64,000 bases of DNA from Lophius americanus (GCA_037951165.1 JBBDHG010000098.1:2711501-2775500); one strand, 5' to 3'; positions 34,286 to 46,559 are shown, counted from the first letter of the stretch. Program-made: numbers and translations. The notes: generated by a model not told the origin, from the letters alone.

Positions 34286-35390
34286 TAGTAGTAGTAGTAG
34301 TAGTGATGTTAGTAGTACTAGTAGTGGTAATGTTAGTAGTAGTAGTAGTAGTAGTAATGTTAGCAGTAGTAGTAGTAAAAATGTTAGCAGTAGTAGTAGT
34401 AGTAATGTTAGCAGTAGTAGTAGTAAAAATGTTAGCAGTAGTAGTAGTAGTAATGTTGGCAGTAGTAGTAGTAAAAATGTTAGCAGTAGTAGTAGTAGTA
34501 ATGTTAGCAGTAGTAGTAGTAAAAATGTTAGCAGTAGTAGTAGTAGTAATGTTAGCAGCAGTAGTAGTAGTGGTGATGTTAGTAGTACTAGTAGTGGTAA
34601 TGTTAGTAGTAGTAGTAGTAGTAGTAATGTTAGCAGTAGTAGTAGTAAAAATGTTAGCAGTAGTAGTAGTAGTAATGTTAGCAGTAGTAGTAGTAACGTT
34701 AGCAGTAGTAGTAGTAGTAATGTTAGCAGTAGTAGTAGTAAAAATGTTAGCAGTAGTAGTAGTAATAATGTTAGCAGTAGTAGTAGTAATAATGTTAGCA
34801 GTAGTAGTAGTAGTAGTAGTGATGTTAGTAATACTAGTAGTAGTAATGTTATCAGTAGTAGTATTAGTAACGTTAGCAGCAGTAGTAGTAATAATGTTAG
34901 CAGTAGTAGTAGTAATAATGTTAGCAGTAGTAGTAGTAACGTTAGCAGCAGTAGTAGTAGTAGTAGTAGTAGTAATATTAGTAGTAGCAGTATTAGTAGT
35001 GGTAATGTTAGTAGTAGTGGTAGTGACATTAGCAGCAGTAGTAGTTGTAGTGGTAATGTTAGCAGTAGTAGTAGCAATGTTAGCAGTATTAGTAGTAGTA
35101 ACGATAGCACTAGTAGTAGTAGTAATGTTAGTAGTAGTAGTAGTAGTAATGTTAGTAGTACAAGTAATGTTAGTAGTAGTAGTAACGTTAGCAGGAGTAG
35201 TAGTAGTAGTAGTAATGTTAGTAGTAGTAGTAGTAGTAATGTTAGTAGTAGTAGTAGTAGTAATGTTAGTAGTAGTAGTGACGTTAGCAGTAGTAGTAGT
35301 ACTAGTAGCAATGTTAGTAGTAGCAATGGAACTAGTAGCAATGGTTGTAGTAGCTACAGTAGTAGTAGCACTACTATTACTATTATTCAT
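34286..35390. repeat. 1.1-kb AGT trinucleotide array with GTTAGC interruptions
   Basis: About 1,100 bp of AGT triplets interrupted by regular AATGTTAGC or AATGTTAGT words. The basic module is 24 bp (GTTAGC, AGT repeats, then either AAAAAT or AGTAAT). In 34,354-34,560 the two variants alternate, giving a 48-bp higher-order unit. A longer segment starting GATGTTAGTAGTACTAG at 34,305 is repeated at 34,575, a 270-bp duplication. Towards the 3' end the order decays. Because the array contains few stops, four long frames run through it (Ser/Asn/Val, Val/Leu/Met, Thr/Asn/Ile and Leu-rich), none of which is credible as a gene. Confidence 0.97.
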
Positions 35391-35480
35391 TAATTCATTA
35401 TTTGTAGCCACTTATTCTGTTCGGGGTCGTGGGGTCTTAAGCCTATCCCAGCTTTATTATTATTAGATTATTATTATTCT
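35385..35480 (-). repeat. Dispersed repeat end plus ATT tail
   Basis: 'CACTTATTCTGTTCGGGGTC' followed by GTGGGGTCTTAAGCCTATCCCAGC is the reverse of the terminal segment of the tRNA-headed repeat seen at 28,505 (compare 48,245-48,345). It is followed by ATT microsatellite. Confidence 0.5.
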
Positions 35481-35648
35481 TATTATTATAATCATCAATG
35501 GTAGTAAAGTCAATTTTTTTTTACTCTGCCTCGTAAGGAGACCTTGAGTGTTTTAAAATGTGTCTAATAAGTAAAATGTATTATTATTATAATTAGTTTT
35601 ATTAGTAGTATATGCATAAACATCTTCTTTTTTTTTTAGCAGAGATAC

Positions 35649-35686
<38 letters not shown>

Positions 35687-35687
35687 A
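35649..35687. repeat. TA microsatellite
   Basis: About 39 bp of TA with one ACA break at 35,666-35,668. Confidence 0.93.
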
Positions 35688-35689
35688 CT

Positions 35690-36570
35690 TAATAACGGTA
35701 CAGAGATGTTTATTCAGTATCTTTTTACTACATGCTCTTACAAGCAAACGCAGCCATTTGGAATGTTTTTGACAACGCAGTGATATATTCTCATACCGTA
35801 CCTGGGAAATTACAAATTCTTGTCTTCTCCTAGGGTTTTGAACCATTGCCCCGCCCTCAGGGTGTGTAAACAACACAAATGAATGAGGATAAAATGAAAG
35901 GAGTAGAATGTGAGGACCACAAACCAAACAGCACCAGTAGGCCAGTGTGTTCGTCTTCAGTTCTGAACACACATACAATACATGCATCCACACATATTAT
36001 CTAGTTCTGAGTGTGTGTCGGAGACGAATGTGGACCTGTCGGGTATAAAAAGTCTCCGTTCCCTGTTGATACTCTGCTTACATGGAAGATAAATGTTTCC
36101 TTCTTCTGGTAATGTTTTGGCCGCTCAAGCAAAATAACATCACATTTCATAAATGTTAACTGAATGGGTTTTATAGAAGAGCTTTCCGGATTTTGTCGAG
36201 TGAGTATCACCTGAACCTATTATCCATTGTTTATTTGTTCCATTTATTCCGCTCTCAAATTCTCTTAATTAGTTTCAGATGTGTTTGATCTGGTGGTCTT
36301 CCTTCTGGTGAACCGGTGTTGTTTGACAGTAAAGGCATCCCCAGTCTGAAGAGTCGTGATCAAGATTGAATAAGTACTTAGATAAATATATAGAATTTAC
36401 ATTAATGTTGATAAATGAATCTTAAAGTGATCGCTCGTGGTGGAGCAGTAATCATGCCAAGGTTCACATTAAGGAAGGGAATTATTCTGAGCAGCATCAC
36501 AATCAATAAATCACATTCAGTTTTCAATTGCAAAATGTATACAGCCATACCGAACCTATTTCTCATTAAA
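35690..36570. other. lmo3: lmo3 intron, nothing recognised
   Basis: The minus-strand frame of 146 codons at 35,553-35,993 has no domain and runs into the TA repeat, giving Ile-Tyr repeats. No other signal. Confidence 0.5.
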
Positions 36571-36822
36571 ACAAATACATCAACCAGCCATAACTTTGTA
36601 ACCACTGACAGCTTAATTCAGAAAAGCATTTATTATCTTGTTACAATGGCACCTGTCGGTGGGTGGGATGTTTAGGCAGCAAGTTACAAATTCTAGTCCT
36701 GAAGTTGATGAGCTGGAAGCAGGAAAAAACGGCTAGATGTAAGGATTGGAGGGACTTACGGTGGGAGCGCAACTAGGACGACTGGGCTGTGGTTCTAATG
36801 TTATGGCTGATTGGTAAACCTC
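36571..36822 (+). mobile_element. Tc1-derived MITE
   Basis: About 250 bp. It starts ATCAACCAGCCATAACTTTG and ends TAATGTTATGGCTGATTGGT, which are inverted copies of the 'CAGCCATAACATTA' terminus of a common fish Tc1-like element. Between them are the element's leader phrases 'TTGTTACAATGGCACCTGTC', 'GGTGGGATGTTTAGGCAGCA' and 'AAGTTGATGAGCTGGAAGCA', then a jump to the far end. An internally deleted, non-autonomous copy. Confidence 0.8.
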
Positions 36823-36864
36823 ACAATGAGTGCTTAAGTTACATGATCTGAATCTAAACCAACG

Positions 36865-37080
36865 TTCAGCGTGGGCCAAGAATGGTGCCCTGAGGGATAC
36901 CACAGGTCAAAGGAGCCACCAAGAAGGAGGCATTAACCAATGGACTTTCGATGAGTAGGGGCGCATATTAAAGCATATGAAGACTTACTAAACAAAATTA
37001 TGTAACTGCATACAACCGAAAAAGCTGTAAAAAAATAGTTTAGAAAAATAGTTTTCTAAATACATGTGCAAAATGTTGAG
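36865..37080. repeat. Unnamed paired repeat, copy 1
   Basis: Shares an ordered set of words with 45,085-45,310: GGGCCAAGAATGGTGCCCTGAGGGA, CAGGTCAAAGGAGCCAC, GCATATTAAAGCATAT, ATGTAACTGCATACAACC and AAATGTTGAGC. The first words also resemble the reverse-transcriptase strip at 5,125-5,160, so it may derive from an L2-like LINE on the minus strand. Confidence 0.5.
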
Positions 37081-37089
37081 CTGATCTGA

Positions 37090-37340
37090 TTCAAATTGGC
37101 TGTGTTCCTTCTTTATTTGTCACTCACGCTGCTCAGTGCTCTCCAGAAACTCCAGATTCTCACAACTTGCGTGTTAAATTTTCTCAGGTCGTTACTCTTG
37201 TCCATTTCCATCAACTTTAGGACAAGATGGTCTCTTGCTGCCTGGTCTGTCCGATCCATTGACAGATGACATTGTAATAAGATAATCAGTGTTTTTGTGA
37301 CTTCACCTTTCACTAGTTATAATGTTAAGGTTGATCACTG
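37090..37340 (-). mobile_element. Tc1-like element end, minus strand
   Basis: Reads on the minus strand as the leader of the Tc1-like family. The + strand shows 'TTGTCCATTTCCATCAACTT', 'AGGACAAGATGGTCTCTTGC', 'GATAATCAGTG' and the terminus 'TAGTTATAATGTTAAGGTTG', which is a mutated TAATGTTATGGCTG end. No coding capacity remains. Confidence 0.65.
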
Positions 37341-37344
37341 TATA

Positions 37345-38165
37345 GTACATTGTCAAACGTTTTCATACATGCCGAATGTCTCATCTATCCTCGTCCAGGT
37401 CTTTGTCGTACAGTTAGTCCATGACAGGGGTAGTTGGTTTGCCTATGTGACTCCTGTCCCAATGTTGAGGCGTCCTTGAACAATGCTGAATCCTAAATTG
37501 CTCTTATGTGTGTGAAAAAAAAGCATTGCAATTAAGTCTTCAATTTAAATAATATTAAATGGCAAGATTAAAGGAAATCACTCTCCCTATGTTAAATGTA
37601 TCGACCTATTACACACCATCTGTTGGGCTCCAGAACGTGGATCCTGTGGTCAGTGAATGGGGTCAGAACTAGATACTTTTACAACATTAAAACTGGATGA
37701 TGTTATCAATTAGCCGCAAAAAAGCCCCAATAGAGAGCCAATCCCTCACAAATGGAATATTTCTATATTATATTAATACTGTTGATGAAAAAGGAAGATT
37801 TTCTGAAAAAAACTTGCTTTTTTCTTAGGCTTGATTCTAAATGTGAGATTTCTCGGTTTTCATTTCCCGTGACTAATCTACAGTAACGTTTGCTGTATGA
37901 TTGACTCTAATTTAATGGTTTCTCGATACAGAGGGTTTGTTTCTAGTGGCTGGCAAGCCGGATCAGCATTCACAGTGTGTGTGTTTCATTGCAGCCAGTA
38001 TTTTCTTTGGTCAATGACAGATAGACACATCAGCTATATTCTCAGCATCAGACCATCTTGTAAATTCTCACAGCTGTTCTCTCTTATCTGGGTCAACTGG
38101 AGGATGCAAGACTTCTCCTGCTGTAAATACACTGACACTCATAATATCGTCACCGCTGACATGTG
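37345..38165. other. lmo3: lmo3 intron, mostly unclassified
   Basis: A small piece at 38,005-38,035 ('ATGACAGATAGACACATCAG') is also found near fish Tc1-like termini and may be the start of the relic that follows. Otherwise nothing recognised. Confidence 0.4.
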
Positions 38166-38169
38166 AAAT

Positions 38170-38500
38170 CAGAATAACTTTGTCATCTTGTTACCATGGC
38201 AGCTGTCAGTGTGTGGGATACTTAAGGCAGACATTGAACTTTGTTTTCCTGAAGTTGATGGAGTAAAAATTGGGAAGCATAAGAGCATAAGCATCTGAGC
38301 AACTTTCACAGAGGCCAGGGTGTGAGGACTTCTCATTTGGATCAGATCAACACTGACACTGCAGGTCTCGTTGAGTGTTCGGGTCTGCAGTGGTTAGAAC
38401 TGACCAAAGTGGGTTTTAGAAGGACAACTGGTGAACTGGCGACAGGGTCATGGGTACCAAGGCTCATCAATGCGCCTCGGAAGAAACTTGCTTGCTATTT
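38170..38500 (+). mobile_element. Tc1-like transposon 5' relic
   Basis: Leader words 'CATCTTGTTACCATGGCAGC' and 'GTGTGGGATACTTAAGGCAG' are followed by decayed transposase start codons and then 'TGTTCGGGTCTGCAGTGGTT' and 'GGACAACTGGTGAACTGGCG', 'ACAGGGTCATGGGTACCAAG'. In intact copies these encode the helix-turn-helix region (RRQGHGRPRLIDA). Stops and gaps make it a relic. Confidence 0.7.
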
Positions 38501-39390
38501 GGCATGTGGTTATAATGATGTGGTTGATCGATGTAGCATCTCCAGATCTGTCGGTCTTTTCAGAGCTGTTTTGCGAGAAGACGAGGTCGTGTGGTTGTGA
38601 AGTGGATTTGAAGTGAATCTAATAAACTCCATCGTCAATTATAGACCCTGTTTAGGGGGTACTCAATTATACCTAAAATTAATATCTGTACTGATAATAA
38701 TAATAATAATGAATACAAATTATAGGTTTTAAAGCATCAGTATTATTATATTCATGTTTAATTGTTATCCAGTGTAATGAGCGATGAAATCAGGCTCCCA
38801 GAATGCTCTTTCTTCAACGTGTCAATATGTTGTGGTCTAGTTGATTTTCTTTTTGCAATGGTATTAAGTGATGTATTGATTTTAATGGGCTATTTTATAT
38901 AGTTTATTTCTGGTTTTATCATTTTATAATTGTTAGTATTACTCAGACGTGACTCACTGGCAGCTCTTTTTGTTTGAAAGTGTGAAATATGTTGCTGAAA
39001 ATGTATTTTAATTTAATTTATCTATTATTATTATTATTATTTAATTTAAGAAAACTCTCACTGAGATTAAAATGATCTTTTACAAGAGCGCCTTGGCCAT
39101 GATAGGCAGCGGTACATGTAGACAGTGTTGCAAAAACACAGACGTAATGACAGAAATAACAACTGAAATATATTAAAACAGTAGATGTCATAATAAATCA
39201 TCCGTTTTTGTCAAAACGCATCAACATCAGTAATGAAGTAAGAATTTCCCAGAATCGAATCCAAGCATGTGCACACGGACATTCCTGCATGTGAGTCTCA
39301 TAAAATGGCTTTAAATGCGTTCATAGAGACCACTTCTCTGAGATTCCAGTCTCCAATAAATGCATTTGGAGCAGCAAATTATTCATTTAG
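38500..39390. other. lmo3: lmo3 intron, nothing recognised
   Basis: AT-rich with short TAA and ATT runs (38,694-38,709; 39,027-39,041). No exon-like block. Confidence 0.5.
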
Positions 39391-39395
39391 CACTA

Positions 39396-39465
39396 GCACT
39401 TTGAGAATTGATCCAAATGTAAAGTACTTTATAAATTAAATGTATTATTATTATTATTATTATTC
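39396..39465 (+). repeat. SINE/L2-type 3' tail with ATT microsatellite
   Basis: Near-identical in wording to the tail at 8,919-8,982 (GCACTTTGAG, TTGATCCAAATGTAAAGTA, ATTAAATGTATT, ATT repeats). The body upstream is not recognisable. Confidence 0.65.
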
Positions 39466-39469
39466 CTTA

Positions 39470-40445
39470 CGAATAGAGCGATTTAAGACATCTGGTAAGA
39501 ATTCCTTTAATATATGTAGACAACTGAAATAATGAAATGACAGTTTATTTATACCCTTTATTGCACATTTAATATGAGCAATACGATGATTTACTTACTC
39601 ATCCTACTTAAGAAGAGTACCAGTATCATATAAAGCGTTTGCCACTTAGTGCCCAGTGTGGGTGGGCCTTTATTGCAGATTGCTGAGCTTTATAACAGAA
39701 GGTAAATTCCATAAGTGAATCAGTGGATGTGGACTGTGTTGCTCAATGTCACCGCATCCAGTAGGGCTGAGGACGGGTGATTATTTTGTGAACAAGCAGG
39801 CAGGGTACGAGGAAGACCAATTCCAACATGTTATTCCTTCATCTGGAAGTTCAAGGTGACTGAATGGATTGACGCTCGCTATCACACGAGAGGTTCGCCC
39901 GCGAATATGCCCCGACATCGCCTCATGCCGGCTGATGAATGGCAAATATAGCCAACCACAGCACTCCACATGTGATCTGCAAAGCCACAAAGAATGCCAG
40001 GCTCCATCACCGAGGCAATCAATGGCTGCAGCATCCCCACCCGGCACAATTTTTACACATACGCACTCAAAAAAACAAGCACTAATATATTATTTCTATC
40101 TATTTTTACCTCGTTCTGTCAGCCCAGGTTAGCAGGGAGAGAGAGGGAAAATAAAGATGACTTGACATTTAGTCCTTTTTTACATTCCACTGGCTTTAAG
40201 AGTAAATTATTTGGGCCTTTGTTATACACCTCCACCCTGTCTCCAAGTCAATTCCTCTCTTCTGAGCAGGCTGGCATGTTATTAGAATTGACATAACCAG
40301 GGTTAATAGAATTCTTTAGGGGTCCGCAACCATGAGCGATGCGACCCCACCAGCAGAGAAATAATAATCCTCTATCGCAGCACACAAAAAAACAGAGTGA
40401 AAAACAAATACAGGGAGAGAAAGCGTCAGCGGTCCTGGTGTGATC
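39470..40445. other. lmo3: lmo3 intron, nothing recognised
   Basis: Balanced composition between 39,860 and 40,060 without repeats; could be conserved non-coding DNA, but no specific signal. Confidence 0.4.
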
Positions 40446-40447
40446 AA

Positions 40448-40449
<2 letters not shown>

Positions 40450-40487
<38 letters not shown>
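40450..40487. repeat. TG microsatellite ending in CGCGCG
   Basis: TG run followed by CGCGCG; alternating purine-pyrimidine throughout, so prone to Z-DNA. Confidence 0.93.
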
Positions 40488-40817
40488 ATAACCACACCAT
40501 CCCTTCGTAAGCCTGCAGCAGCATTCAATAATTACAGGTATTATCGTGTGGAGCTTGATTTGTGCTTTGGTCTCGCTGAATGTGGAGGAATGCAACGAGA
40601 ATATTTTATCAACAAATGATCCCTTTGGAGCCAAAGCCTCCATTGATGATACTGGTAATAGAGCGACGCCACTGTTTATGCTGATGTGTGATTTTCACAG
40701 TACAGAATGATAATGTTTGAAAGCCCAGAGGAGGGAGCAGAGCAGACAAACTGACATATTTAAGTTAAAAATTACTCAGAATATGAAGACTGTAGCACAG
40801 AGGCCTGCTGGGTGCCA

Positions 40818-40872
40818 ACACACACACACACACATACGCACACAACTACACACACACACACAAAACACAACG
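40818..40872. repeat. CA microsatellite, interrupted
   Basis: CA runs broken by TACG and CTACA steps. Confidence 0.9.
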
Positions 40873-40879
40873 GCGCTGT

Positions 40880-43800
40880 GCGTAGGCATGAAAAAGCTGT
40901 TGGGCATCAGTTAATGGAAAACTGTAAATTCCAGGCATCCATTTTAAAGACAGCACCAGGAGAACACTTATTTATCCATCTATTCATTCATTTTTAAGCC
41001 AACTTCAATTTTCCTCTACAGTGGTTTTACTAAGATTGTAAATGCAAGCAAACTCCAGAGCCGTCAACATGGCTGGATTTATTAATGTTTTTGAAAGCTG
41101 GCTATCAGTGAGAGATAACCAACATGTAGAGCATGGCTCAGTGTAATAACTTCCATTTTCTCTTCCTTCAGAATCAACTCTGAAGTCCGCAGTCTCCTTG
41201 TAGAACCACATATGTTAATGTGAATGAAAAATGGATCTTTTTATTCTATCTCAAATCTGGCTTATGCCGCGTCGTCAGTTTGGGTCTCGGCGTCAGGCTT
41301 GTGACATCAAGTCAGCTTTATCTCAAGGGACGACCGGCGAGTCAAGAGAAAAGACTGGAGCGTGGTGGAACTCATCTATTTACTTCAGAAATCTCATTTA
41401 GATACCTTCTTCCTTGTGAACACGTGTCACACCTGTTTCATCAGGAAAGAAGTTCAAGGTGTGATTACTCACAAAGTAGGAAAATACCATTGGTTCTCTT
41501 GGGCCGGACACACAGAGATCCACTCAGATGAAGCTTTGTCTGTTTGTTGTTTTAGCTATTGCAACGCTCACCTTAGCCCTACCTCTTAATTCGTTCATAC
41601 CATCCTTCCATGCTGGTAGAAGCCTCAAATTGAAATTCCAGCTAGGCCAGGTGTTCCCTTGTAGTTGAAATATGTAAACCCTCCAGCAAGTTCTGGATCT
41701 TCCCTTGGGTCGCCTCCTAGAGACCTACAAAACACCCCCAGATGCCCAAATAGCAGAGGCCATAGTGGAAGCTCATTTCAGCCACATTATGTCTCCAGAA
41801 ATTCTGTCAGGTTAGTCCCCAGATTTGATGGTCATAGATGATTGTAACATAAATCCATGATTTATACTTTTGGTTATGCTCCCCTTTTGCCATAGTCCGG
41901 TACAATGCTCCCAATTTCTTCTGACCCCCCCGCAAAACAACCAACACACTGTTTTTGCATCCATCCTTGATAAGACCCCTAAATACTTGAACTACTTTGC
42001 TTGGGGCAGCAACTTACCCCCAACCTGGATGGAGCAATCCACCATATTCAAGAACCTTTTCCTGGGAGGAGCAGGTGCAGACCCTTGTGCTGACCATTTT
42101 GAACTCAAACTCCTGGAAACAACATCCGTGCAGGCCGAAAATCATAGAATTCAAGCTAACAGAATGAAGTCATCTGCAAAGAGCATAGATGAAAAACAAG
42201 CTCCCCAAACAGACGCTCTCCTAAGCCTTTATGTAAATATTAAAAAAATAACTACCAAACTATTCGTGCGCAGAGCTTATGTAAGTGCTCAGCATATGAC
42301 TGATCTCCGAATTCACCAGGAACACCAAGTCTTAACTATTCTTAATTATTTCAATCCTCGTCCTTTTTCTCCTCTCTGTGCTCATCAGTATCTCCCTTTA
42401 CAGAGATAGAGATCCTGAGCGCTAGGGCTGGTTATCAATACTTTACAGAACAAAATATCATGGGGACATCTCCAGTCAAACGATGCCTGCATTCAAATCT
42501 TTTATGCTAAGATCTGAACACAGCAAATCACTGCAAGCGTTCTTCAGATGAGATACAACGTCGGGAGTGAGGGGAAGCTGGCTGGAGCGGAGGGAAAGCA
42601 AGTTTTCGAATGAAGCACTATATTAACATCCTAAATGATAAACAATAAGTTACTTTTTTCCCGCTAAATTTGAACAGTATTCAAGCATTTAGATTAATGT
42701 TTGCGTCTGTAGATCGGCTTTGTGTTGAAAACATTGCTCGCAACTTCATGCTGAAGAAAAAATGAAATGCTTAAATCTATACTTGAATGACCTTGTAGAT
42801 TCTATTGTGCGTTGAGTTAAACAGCGCACAACAAAATTGGGCATTTCCACGGGAGCATCCCAGTTTTACTTTGTTGGGCTCCAGTTTTCATGCCACTGTG
42901 TTGCTCTTTGTGCGTGGACTTTGAATTTCTGCCCTTTATTTGAAAGAAATGCCCTATTGGCTGGATCAGAAGTGATTGTGTAGGTTTTCAGGGGCTGGTA
43001 GGTGTGTCCGAAATGTTTTATGCAACCTGGCACCATCAGAGTTTCACATTCTCAGGCAGAATTTCCAACTGATCACACCATTATAATCAGTGTTCTAGGA
43101 GATGAGGAAATGAATAACAAAATTTGCTTCATCCCCACTTGATTTAAACCTTAAACACATGACTTGCATCAATCATTTGACCGCAGCAAATGCACCATCT
43201 TAAAATTACCTTCACATTCCTCTAACTGAATGATTTGAGCGTTGGCTGTAAGAAGCCTTTAGATTTCCTCTTCGTGAACACCAGTCCCTCTGCTTGAATA
43301 TTTACTTTGATACGCAGAAAAGCCGTGTGTGACTCATTCTTAAAGTGTCCAGTTGAACTTTTCAAAGCAGCATGACTCACTGCTGCTGTTACAGTTGTCT
43401 TACGCTTCTAGCTAAGTACTACTAGCTGCAAAATTGTGTTTGCAATACAATAGAAACAGTGCACTTTAAAACCGTTTTCACGCTCTATTGCAACATGCGT
43501 ACTGTGTGAAAGGACAGTGGAGGAAATTGAGCTGTATTCTACTGAAGAATACCAGTAAAACTCAATTTTAGGTGCACAGGAATGAGTGTTTCTAAATGAG
43601 ATAATGAAGCTCAAGTAATAATGGTGTCAAAGCCACTGGATGCTTCACTCAACTGTGATTGGTTCTGAAAAATAACCCCTCTACACACACAAAAGAAAGT
43701 GAGAAAGCTGTAAAAGAAGTAGTGGGTGTCAGACTGATTAATGTGGTAATAATTAAATGGCCATTGAGTGTGAGTATCAGGATGAAGATGCAGCTTAGTT

Positions 43801-44700
43801 CCACCCCAAATTACACATGGACTCATTCCACGGAACAGACTGTACTCCCACCTTGTTCACTCATTATTAAAGCATTGATGGATTGCAAACAGCACCACAA
43901 AGAGCTGAAAGTCTGTAATTTCAGAGTAGCCACTGCATAACATCCTGCTCACTTGACAATAGCGGTGCTCCTGGGATCTGTGCAGGAAGCTGAGTGTAGT
44001 TTGTCATCAGTTCTCTCCTCCCTGATTCTCTGCAGGCTGAAAGATTCAGGCCAGATCCTCTTTCTCTAATGACTAGCGCAGATGTTCAGCTGTTCTCCCA
44101 ACGAACACTGAAGGGCACGAGGACGCCCTCACCCAGGTTGCTGGTCAATAACACCAGATCTTCCTGCTCCTCAGCTGTTCTGCTTAGAGGGTAGAACCTG
44201 TACTGGGGTACATTTCTAAGGGAGAACTTCACATTACTGCTGACCTTCTCAAGCATGTTGTATTATTTCTTCGCTATACTTTTCGGCAAAAATGACGCAC
44301 TCTTCCTATGAAAAAATGTGAGCTTTTGATAAGTATTGAGTGCTGTCAGCATATGAAGATTTCCACAGTGACACTTCCCAAAGATCAATGATGGTACGGG
44401 TCATTGTCAAAGTACCAGTAAAACTCTTTTGTCTCTGTGAGGATGAATGCCCCATAACAGAAAAGCCGGCTTGATTAAGGGATTAGGGAAAAATCCACTG
44501 TTGTCACAGTTGCCTTCTCATTTCTCTCTGTGTCACCCAGCCTCTCGCTTGTGATGAGAGCAGGCAGATGGACTCTCTCTCTCTCGCCCAGGCAAGCATC
44601 TGACATCCACCCCACTAGCCCATAAAATAAAGTTTGCCAGCTAGACATGAATTTTCCACAAGAGGTGGCTTAAGGCTGGAGGACTTTAAATATTGCCAAG
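40880..44700. other. lmo3: lmo3 intron, no gene found
   Basis: The longest frame (41,870-42,409, 179 codons) has no domain and no splice context. The phrases 'TTCCCTTGGGTCGCCTCCTA' (41,700) and following may be a decayed LINE, but I cannot confirm it. The 43.9-44.2 kb part is repeat-free with mixed composition. Confidence 0.45.
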
Positions 44701-45084
44701 TCAATTCACTCATTTTATCTAGAGCGTTGCTTCCCAAACTTTTAACCGTCACTCCACGTCCTCCTTAGTACCCCCAGTCCAAACATCTCATTATAAGGTT
44801 GAATTTCTATTTGCCTAAAAAAATGGTAGACACACAGGTCAATATCTCGGGCAGAATGACCTATAAATCCTTCTTTCTTAGATTTCAAATTTCCTTCTTT
44901 TACATTACGCACTGTATACAAACATTGGAGCTGTTAGCAGAGCCTTTTGTTAAAATTGAGATGCTGCATGAGATGAATGGCCTCACATGATGCCGTAGTG
45001 TAGGCTTGTATGGGACAGTTCCATTCCTAGTTTTTTTTCCCTATACATGGTCTTTTTTTGTTATAATATTACCCAGTGGCAGCA

Positions 45085-45310
45085 TGTACAGTATATGCTT
45101 AAGAGTAGGGGGCCAAGGACGGAGCCCTGAGGGACATCAGAGGTCAAAGAGGCCACAGAGGCTATTGAGAAAGTCTTATCCCTAAACAAATGTTTTTTTT
45201 GGCATATTAAAGCATGTCAGGTAAACACAACTATGTAACTTGATACAACCATAAAAAGTCAAATAGTTTTATAAAAATCATGCTTTACCAAAAGTTGAGC
45301 AAATGTAATT
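45085..45310. repeat. Unnamed paired repeat, copy 2
   Basis: Matches 36,865-37,080 in order and wording: GGGCCAAGGACGGAGCCCTGAGGGA, GAGGTCAAAGAGGCCAC, GCATATTAAAGCATGT, ATGTAACTTGATACAACC and AAAGTTGAGC. About 220 bp long in both copies. Confidence 0.5.
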
Positions 45311-45314
45311 AAAA

Positions 45315-46555
45315 TCATCATGAAACCATTTTATGAATCTCATTTTCTTTTAATACATGCTACGGCCAAACAATTTGCCTTTTTTTTTGGTACATTTAGA
45401 GTACTTGATATATTAAATTAACTTAAATATGGAGAGAAATATTTATTCATTTATTTTTACTTCTTATTACTTCTTTTGTGAGAATATTAAAGGGCTTCCT
45501 TAAAAATATTTGTTTACTGTCTCTCAGTTATTATCTTTATATGGGTGCATGCCAGATTATTAGATTATTTCTCTTTGTAGTCAAGATTTGAACAAAATAG
45601 TCTATGTAAAGACTTTGTGATTATTACCCATTATTATATTATATTATTTTTGTATCCATATTAAGTAAAGTCATTTTTAACTCTTTTTTTTTTTCATTTG
45701 AATCATCCTCCTAGCTATCTCATGATTCCTTGGTTAAGTCGTTTGACTAATAAATAGCTATAGCCCCAGTTTAATACATACTGGTGTACGTCTATTATCA
45801 GTAGCACTTGGGTCAGTCCACGTTTTTACTACACAAGGTAAGTTCATTTCACATGCATTGCAGTCAACAGTAATTAGTGGAAGTTAAAAGGCACAAACTA
45901 ACCCAATGACAAGTGTGACTGGTATGTAGAGTACATTGACTAATATATTCTTCATTATAGGAACAAAATATTTCTGTTTTGTCACGAGAAAGCAGCCTCA
46001 CTTGTTTTGAATTCCTCGAGCACTCGAGGTGGACGATTTGCCTTGAATAGATCAGTTCATTCAGGCCGCAGATTGAATCCCGTGTCTGCTGCTCGTTATT
46101 ACAATGGAGCACTCAGCATGCACAAAGGGCCTCTCCTGCTCAAGCCTTAAATGAGACCCATAGGTGGACAATGCTGCACCCAGTTTGTCAGCCTTATTCC
46201 TCCATCCTCCTCAGACGCAAACGCGGCTCCATCTCCCACTTATGTCTCCGCCCTTTTTGACTTTGATGCTGTTAATCAGGCTCTCCATCACCGGAGAGGA
46301 GACATAGATGATTACATGATTCTAATTACATACAAAGGGGGGAAACTTGTTTGATGTCTTTTGTGTTTTTCCTTCAGGCTACCTATAGCTACAACCTCCC
46401 CTCCTAACAATACACACTCTCGTCCCCTCCCACCATCACCACCACCCCCACCCCCACCGGAGACTCCTCTGTATGAGGCACATACATGCAGCAGCGAGGA
46501 GACATCAGTGCTACAAGGTGAACTATTACTTGGCACATGTTATTATTAACTGCCA
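45315..46555. other. lmo3: lmo3 intron, nothing recognised
   Basis: AT-rich to 45,860, then mixed composition. A CCACC/CCCCA low-complexity tract lies at 46,428-46,459. No exon-like block with LIM coding. Confidence 0.45.
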
Positions 46556-46559
46556 GAGA

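Noticed and set aside
34286..35390. CRISPR array
   Set aside because: Regular repeats, but without unique spacers, and in a vertebrate chromosome. It is a tandem triplet array.
34167..35466. Long frames of 374-414 codons on both strands (Ser/Asn/Val, Val/Leu/Met, Thr/Asn/Ile, Leu-rich)
   Set aside because: All are translations of the AGT array. A trinucleotide repeat without stop codons opens several frames at once; there is no domain, no promoter and no splice context.
35553..35993. Minus-strand frame of 146 codons
   Set aside because: It runs through a TA repeat (Ile-Tyr run) and has no domain.
41870..42409. Open frame of 179 codons
   Set aside because: No recognisable domain, no splice sites in phase with lmo3 and an unremarkable residue mix. 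Probably chance or a decayed transposon.
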